Below the pieces are notes generated by a model, which searched no databases, was not told the DNA's origin, and saw only the letters and a program-made list of their open reading frames with translations. Shown piece by piece: positions 13,374-17,842 of a DNA stretch of 17,842 nt. This DNA comes from Persebacter sp051009035. Lineage in GTDB: Bacteria > Pseudomonadota > Gammaproteobacteria > Tethybacterales > Persebacteraceae. A program made the translations under genes and the position numbers. The DNA is taken from positions 1 to 17,842 of the forward strand of contig JBPCWY010000074.1 in assembly GCA_051009035.1 (NCBI GenBank), read 5' to 3'. The stretch's first letter is position 1. Each line of letters opens with the position of its first letter.

Positions 13374-15059
13374 TTACGATATGCCGCGCAGTTTTGCCAG
13401 TATTTTTTGGCGGCGCGCGCCGGTGCGTTTTTCTTGTTCTTCTTCCAAGCGGCGCGCTAAAAGCGCAAACTCCGCGCCCGGGTCGCCCGCCGCCGCATAC
13501 CGCTGGCGCGCCGTTTCGCGCACTTGCGCCGCCAAACTTTCGTATCCTTCCGCGCGCAAATACGCGGCGACATCGGCGTCTTGGTCTTCGTCCGCGTTTT
13601 CGCGCAGGTAATGAATCGCCGCCGCGGTAATTTCCGATTCCGCTTCGTTGCCGGGCAGCGGCGGATTGTCCTCCAAGCCCGTAATCAAAGACGGGCGCGC
13701 CGCCAAACAACAAAGCAAATTATAAAGCAAACTCTCGGGGCGCATCTTAAAACGGCTTTTGTTGCCGATAGTTTTTTGCGCCGCATTGCGCGCCGCAGCG
13801 CGGCGGAATGCGGTCGGCGCAATGCCCGCGTCTTCCGCCATGCGCCGCGATAATATTTCGCGCATAAACGGCGCTTTGTTAATATCCAGCAGGCGGATTA
13901 ATTTTTCACCTTCTTTTAACGCTTCGCTCGCCCGCCCTTCGGCGCTTTGCGATTTCGCTTTTTTGCGCAGTTGCGCCGCCATATAATCGCCCAGCGAAGC
14001 CGCGCCGGCAATCGCGCGATTAAAAGCGTCCGCGCCATGTTTTTGCGTAAAACTGTCCGGGTCTTCGCCTTCCGGCAAAAATAAAAACGAAACATCCATG
14101 CCGTCTTTCAACGCCGGCAACACGCCCGCCAAACTCCGCCACGCCGCGTTTTGTCCGGCTTCGTCCCCGTCAAACGCCAAAATAATATTGTCCGCCATGC
14201 GCGCGATTTTTTGCGCTTGTTCGCGCGCCAGCGCGGTGCCCATCACCGCAACCGTTTCGGCAAAACCCGCCTGCGAAAGCATCACCGCGTCCATATATCC
14301 TTCGGTTACAATCACGCGCTTTTTTTCGCGCGCCGCATCCCGCGCTTGCGGCGCGCCGAATACCGCGCGCTTTTTGGCGAACACCGGCGTATCGGGCGAG
14401 TTTAAATATTTCGGTTCGTCGTCCCCCAAAGCGCGCCCGCCAAAACCGACAACGCGCCCGCCGCTTTCCATAATCGGAAACATTAAGCGGTTGCGAAAAT
14501 AATCGTAGACGCTTCCGTCTTTTTCGCTTTTGCGCAGCAATCCCGCTTTTAATAACAACGCCGGTTTGTCGCGCATGGAAGCGGGTAAGTTGTGCCCGCC
14601 CTTTGCGGCGCAACCGACCGCAAAACGCGCCGCCGTATCGCCATGCATATTGCGTTTTTTTAAATACTCCCGCGCTGCGGGGGATTCTTTTAATACTTTG
14701 CGGTAATGTTCTTTTGCGCGTTCCAAAATTGCCGCGAGGTCCGCGCCGATGCCGCCGTCTCCGCGCCGCGGCATCGCCATGCCCAAACGCTGCGCGAGCA
14801 ATTCCACGCCGCGGATAAAATCGCCGCCCGCTTCGGTTTGGATAATAAAACTTAACGCATCGCCGTTCGCCCCGCAACCGAAGCAGTAGTAAAATCCTTT
14901 GCTCGGATTAACATTAAAGGACGGCGTTTTTTCGGCATGAAACGGGCACAAGCCGACCAAGTTAACGCCGCGTTTTTTCAGCGCAACGGACGCGCCGATA
15001 ATGTCCGCAATATCGGCGGCGGCTTTGAGTTGGACGGTAAATTCGCGCAAATCCGCCAT
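13374..15059 (-). CDS. dnaG: DNA primase
   Basis: DnaG lays RNA primers for replication forks with the DnaB helicase. The 561-residue protein (E. coli 581) has an N-terminal zinc finger with Cys38, His41, Cys59 and Cys62 (CPFHAEKTPSF, CFGCGANGD). The polymerase core includes YFRNRLMFPI near 188 and the TOPRIM motifs EGYMDAVM (Glu253) and ILAFDGDEAGQ (Asp297, Asp299); the spacing equals that of the E. coli metal ligands. The C-terminal 150 residues are helical and fit the helicase-binding domain. ATG 15059 has GGGAG six bases upstream. The classical neighbours rpsU and rpoD are not next to it here: an oxidoreductase gene lies upstream, and downstream is the convergent methyltransferase. Confidence 0.97.
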   Translation of the reverse strand: MADLREFTVQLKAAADIADIIGASVALKKRGVNLVGLCPFHAEKTPSFNVNPSKGFYYCFGCGANGDALSFIIQTEAGGDFIRGVELLAQRLGMAMPRRGDGGIGADLAAILERAKEHYRKVLKESPAAREYLKKRNMHGDTAARFAVGCAAKGGHNLPASMRDKPALLLKAGLLRKSEKDGSVYDYFRNRLMFPIMESGGRVVGFGGRALGDDEPKYLNSPDTPVFAKKRAVFGAPQARDAAREKKRVIVTEGYMDAVMLSQAGFAETVAVMGTALAREQAQKIARMADNIILAFDGDEAGQNAAWRSLAGVLPALKDGMDVSFLFLPEGEDPDSFTQKHGADAFNRAIAGAASLGDYMAAQLRKKAKSQSAEGRASEALKEGEKLIRLLDINKAPFMREILSRRMAEDAGIAPTAFRRAAARNAAQKTIGNKSRFKMRPESLLYNLLCCLAARPSLITGLEDNPPLPGNEAESEITAAAIHYLRENADEDQDADVAAYLRAEGYESLAAQVRETARQRYAAAGDPGAEFALLARRLEEEQEKRTGARRQKILAKLRGIS

Positions 15060-15093
15060 GCTATTCTCCCGTTAAAATATTACGCATAAATTG

Positions 15094-15124
15094 ATTGTAA
15101 GCGAAAACGCGCCAAACTTGTCAA
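15094..15124 (-). promoter_or_regulatory. Candidate dnaG promoter
   Basis: On the minus strand a perfect TTGACA (15119-15124) overlaps the stop of the upstream oxidoreductase gene and is followed after 19 bases by TACAAT (15094-15099). The spacer is longer than the preferred 17. TAATAT near 15079-15084 is another possible -10 without a matching -35. The 61-base gap between the genes contains nothing else except the dnaG Shine-Dalgarno (GGGAG, 15066-15070). Confidence 0.45.
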
Positions 15125-16188
15125 ACCGGCGCAAAGCGGTTCATAAATTTTTTGTCCAAATATTTTTTCCAAGTCCACGCCCACGCGCCCCCCGCCGCAA
15201 AACCGCCCCAAACCGCGACCGCCCGCCTGTCCGCCGTGTTGAGAATGGCAAGCCGCCGCCGCCGCAAACGCCACGGACGAAGCGGCGCGCCGGTAGCGGC
15301 GGCGAGAATATTGCGCGCCAACACCGGCGCTTGCCGGACGGCGACGACTCCCGATTTTGGCGCGCCCGATGCGGCGCAATCGCCCGCCGCAAAAACCGCC
15401 GGATGTGTTTCGCTTTGCAAAAATTGGTTGACGCGGACAAACCCGTTTTCGTCCAAAAGCAACCCGCCGTTTTGCAGCCACTCCGGAGCGGCGGCGGGAG
15501 TCGCAAAAACCGCATGCATTTTTGCCCCGCCGGGAATATTCAATTTTACCGCGCCGCCGCCGCGCATGCATGCCGATGCGCCGTCAATGTTTTCCGCTTC
15601 GCCTTGGATAAACATGATTTTGCGCGCTTCCAAAACGGCGCGCAAACGCCGCCGCGCGCTTTCGTTAAATTCCGGCAAAAATGTTTCGCCGATTAAACAA
15701 ACGCTCCCGTCCGGAAAACGGCGGCGCAACGCCAGCGCCGTTTCTACGCCGCCCGCCCCCGCGCCAATCACGGCAAACGCCGGGGCGGCGGGAAGCGTTT
15801 CCAGCCAATTCATAAACGGCATCACCGGCTTTACGCCGATGCCGGAAAAAAGCGGGCGCGGCGCGCCGCCGACATTGACCGACAATATATCAAACTCTTC
15901 CGCGCTTCCGTTTTGCAATTCAACGCGCTTGCCATCGCAGTTTATTTTTACCGCCGCCGCTTGTTTCCACCGCGCCCCGGCGCGCGCGCACAGCGCGGGT
16001 AAATTAATTAAACATTCTTCGCGGCAAAATTGTCCGGCAATAAAACCGGGAAGCATTCCGGAATACGGCGCGTATTCCGAATCGGAAAGCAGGGTGATTT
16101 CCGCGCCGCGCGGAATGCGTCCGGCAAAATAAAGCAGCGCAAGCGCGTGGCTGTGCCCGCCGCCGGCAAGCAATATTTTACGAGTCAT
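15121..16188 (-). CDS. FAD/NAD(P)-dependent oxidoreductase, SelD-N-terminal-like, stand-alone
   Basis: This 355-residue flavoprotein belongs to the pyridine nucleotide-disulfide oxidoreductase group. It has an FAD loop (ILLAGGGHSHA, residues 5-15) and an NAD(P) loop (AVIGAGAGGVETA, 139-151). A second FAD-binding motif is VFAAGDCA towards the C-terminus. The stretch YAPYSGMLPGFIAGQF (39-54) and the end WTWKKYLDKKFMNRF are typical of the NADH-dehydrogenase-like family that in many bacteria is fused ahead of selenophosphate synthase SelD. Here no SelD part follows, so it is the free form; its substrate is unknown. No redox CxxC pair is visible. The start at 16188 overlaps the end of the nucleotidase gene by 11 bases. 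A quinone-reducing role is possible but unproven. Confidence 0.8.
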   Translation of the reverse strand: MTRKILLAGGGHSHALALLYFAGRIPRGAEITLLSDSEYAPYSGMLPGFIAGQFCREECLINLPALCARAGARWKQAAAVKINCDGKRVELQNGSAEEFDILSVNVGGAPRPLFSGIGVKPVMPFMNWLETLPAAPAFAVIGAGAGGVETALALRRRFPDGSVCLIGETFLPEFNESARRRLRAVLEARKIMFIQGEAENIDGASACMRGGGAVKLNIPGGAKMHAVFATPAAAPEWLQNGGLLLDENGFVRVNQFLQSETHPAVFAAGDCAASGAPKSGVVAVRQAPVLARNILAAATGAPLRPWRLRRRRLAILNTADRRAVAVWGGFAAGGAWAWTWKKYLDKKFMNRFAPV

Positions 16189-17065
16189 TCACCACGCCGG
16201 ACGGCACATGCCCGCCTTGCGGCAACCCGCCGACATGTTTTATATTGTCGTCAAAATAAAAATCCGCGCCAAACTCGGAAATCACTTCCCGCTTGCTTCT
16301 GCCGTCCATAAAAAACGCTTCGTCCACTTCCAGTCCCCATTTTTGCAGCGTCCGAATCGGGCGTTCGTGCGCGGGCGCGCCGCGGGCGGTGACTAACGCC
16401 GTGCGTATTTTGCCGCGCTCTTCGCCGAGGCGGTTTTGCAGCGCCGCCAACGCTTCCAAAAAAGGTTTTAGCGGACCGGGTGAAAGCGGTTCGTTTTTCA
16501 TTTTTTCTTCCTGCGCGCGAAACGCGTCCAATCCCTGCTCTTGAAAAAAACGCTCCGAATTGTCGTCAAACAAAACCGCGTCCCCGTCAAACGCAACGCG
16601 CAGCACGCCGTCTTTTTTCGGCGCGTCCGTTTTGCCGCCGGCGACATGCGCCGCGGGCACGCCGTCGTCCAGCGCTTTTTTAACATCGTCTTCCAGCGCG
16701 GACAAAAACAAATGCGCGCCGAGCGGGCGCAGGTAGGGAAAGGACGGATTCCCGCGGGTGAAACATCCCTGTTTAATTTGCAGACGGTTTTCGGCAATCG
16801 CGCGAAACACGCGCAATCCGGTTACCGGGTCGTTGCGCGACATCACAACAATGCGCACCAATTCTTCGTCGCCGCGGTTAAACGCGAGAAGTTTTTGCAC
16901 GAGCGAAAACGCCACGCCGCGCGCGGGCGCTTCGTCCAGCCGCGCCCGTTGCATTTCAATATACGCCGCTTCATCTTTGTCTTTATCTTTGAATATTTTA
17001 TTTTCTTCTTCAAAATCAAAAAGCGCGCGCGAAGAAACGGCGACGACTAACGCGGGCGGCGTCAT
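16178..17065 (-). CDS. 5'-nucleotidase, cytosolic cN-I-like family
   Basis: The 295-residue protein resembles the bacterial 5'-nucleotidase family related to eukaryotic cytosolic 5'-nucleotidase I, which dephosphorylates nucleoside monophosphates. Visible family features are VVAVSSRALFDFEEEN at the N-terminus, then VMSRNDPVTGLRVF (SRNDP at 76-80). The HAD-like motif VAFDGDAVLFDD follows, with Asp160 and Asp162. Further on are TALVTARGAPAHERPIRTL and FGADFYFDDNIKHV. There is no signal peptide. ATG 17065 overlaps the stop of the pseudouridine synthase gene as ATGA, which favours it over the longer frame from 17095. It overlaps the next gene too, so the three genes form one unit. Family membership is from recalled motifs; the exact substrate cannot be read. 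Confidence 0.85.
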   Translation of the reverse strand: MTPPALVVAVSSRALFDFEEENKIFKDKDKDEAAYIEMQRARLDEAPARGVAFSLVQKLLAFNRGDEELVRIVVMSRNDPVTGLRVFRAIAENRLQIKQGCFTRGNPSFPYLRPLGAHLFLSALEDDVKKALDDGVPAAHVAGGKTDAPKKDGVLRVAFDGDAVLFDDNSERFFQEQGLDAFRAQEEKMKNEPLSPGPLKPFLEALAALQNRLGEERGKIRTALVTARGAPAHERPIRTLQKWGLEVDEAFFMDGRSKREVISEFGADFYFDDNIKHVGGLPQGGHVPSGVVNDS

Positions 17066-17772
17066 TTGCATTCCGGCGGCGGCATCTCCACCCACGCGCC
17101 GGGAGGCAATTCGCGCGGGAGGCGGTATTCGCCCATGCGCAGGCGAATCAAACGCGCGACCTGCAAACCGAAAAGGGCGAACAACCTGCGCACCGCGCGG
17201 TTTCTGCCTTCGGACAGCACGACCCGGTACCAGCGGCTGCGCCCGCTGCCGGATGTGTGCGGCGCGAATTCCAGCGGGCGCAGCGTTTTGCCGCCAATCA
17301 TTGCGCCTTTTTTAATTTGCGCGATTTGCGATTCCGAAAGCGCGCCGTCAACGCGCGCCAAATATTCGCGCGCCGCGGCAAAACGCGGATGCGCGATGCG
17401 GTTTGCCGTTTCGCCGTCCGTGCAAAACAACAGCAATCCTTCGGAGTTGACATCCAGCCGCCCGATATTAATCCAACGCCCGTCGCGCACCGGCGGCAAA
17501 TCGGCGAAAACCGAATCTTTCGCGCCCCGTTCCACGATTTTGCCCGGCGGTTTGTGATAGCACAAAAAACGGGCGGGCGCGGCGGGACGGCGCAAAAGTT
17601 TGCCGTCCACCGCCAGCGAATCGCTGTTTTGCGCCCGCGCGCCGACCGCCGCTTTTTTGCCGTTGACGGTAACGCGCCCCTGCGCGATAAGCAATTCCGC
17701 GGCGCGGCGCGAACCGGCTCCGGAAGCGGCGAGTATTTTTTGCAATTTTTCGCCGGAAATATTGGCGTTCAT
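17062..17772 (-). CDS. rluB: 23S rRNA pseudouridine synthase, RluB/RsuA family
   Basis: The enzyme isomerises a uridine in rRNA; RluB acts on position 2605 of 23S rRNA in E. coli. The 236-residue protein begins with an S4 RNA-binding domain (EKLQKILAASGAGSRRAAE, then GRVTVNGKKA). The catalytic domain follows, with YHKPPG near 72 and INIGRLDVNSEGLLLF, where Asp107 is the catalytic residue. Later motifs are REYLARVDG, VVLSEGRNRAVRRLFALFG and LIRLRMGEYRL. The short length and these motifs place it in the RsuA/RluB/E/F group; RluB is the best fit, RluE or RluF being less likely. ATG 17772 is preferred because the S4 domain follows at once; a TTG at 17802 is in frame. No Shine-Dalgarno is clear. 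It is the first gene of the overlapping cluster. Confidence 0.88.
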   Translation of the reverse strand: MNANISGEKLQKILAASGAGSRRAAELLIAQGRVTVNGKKAAVGARAQNSDSLAVDGKLLRRPAAPARFLCYHKPPGKIVERGAKDSVFADLPPVRDGRWINIGRLDVNSEGLLLFCTDGETANRIAHPRFAAAREYLARVDGALSESQIAQIKKGAMIGGKTLRPLEFAPHTSGSGRSRWYRVVLSEGRNRAVRRLFALFGLQVARLIRLRMGEYRLPRELPPGAWVEMPPPECK

Positions 17773-17842
17773 TTTTAACAAAACCGCATTAAATAAATTC
17801 AATCCCGCGCGCCGTTTTGCGAATCGTTTTTAACGCCGTTTG

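Overview
The window reads as a stretch of proteobacterial chromosome, most likely gammaproteobacterial. It is GC-rich and carries the conserved envelope-biogenesis order frr-uppS-cdsA-dxr-rseP-bamA-skp-lpxD-fabZ-lpxA-lpxB-rnhB. The outer-membrane assembly and lipid A genes show a Gram-negative cell, and the tRNA gene encodes its own CCA. I cannot name the genus.

Layout. From 1 to 11378 twelve genes lie on the minus strand, packed so tightly that most neighbours overlap or are a few bases apart. They supply ribosome recycling (frr), undecaprenyl diphosphate (uppS), CDP-diacylglycerol (cdsA), the MEP isoprenoid step (dxr), site-2 proteolysis (rseP), outer-membrane protein assembly (bamA, skp), lipid A synthesis (lpxD, fabZ, lpxA, lpxB) and RNase HII (rnhB, cut by the left edge). 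A tRNA-Arg(ACG) gene sits just upstream of frr behind a consensus -10 box. It probably leads the transcription unit, in the place where tsf/pyrH often stand.

From 11481 to 13373 the character changes. A 300-base gene-free stretch holds inverted and tandem repeats. Next comes an extended -10 promoter whose expected start coincides with the first base of a 129-base inverted-repeat element. That element can fold as RNA into a 20-bp closing stem around three hairpins. Directly downstream, on the plus strand, is a DNA methyltransferase fused to an HNH nuclease domain. Hairpin repeats of the ATTCCCGC...GCGGGAAT type lie on both sides. This looks like a small acquired module in a housekeeping neighbourhood and is the most interesting part of the window. 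The RNA layout resembles phage C4-type antisense RNA control, but this is a hypothesis from the fold only.

From 13374 to 17772 the minus strand resumes with dnaG (own promoter and a good ribosome binding site). Upstream of it is a three-gene overlapping cluster: an RluB-type pseudouridine synthase, a cytosolic 5'-nucleotidase family protein, and a stand-alone FAD oxidoreductase of the type otherwise found fused to SelD.
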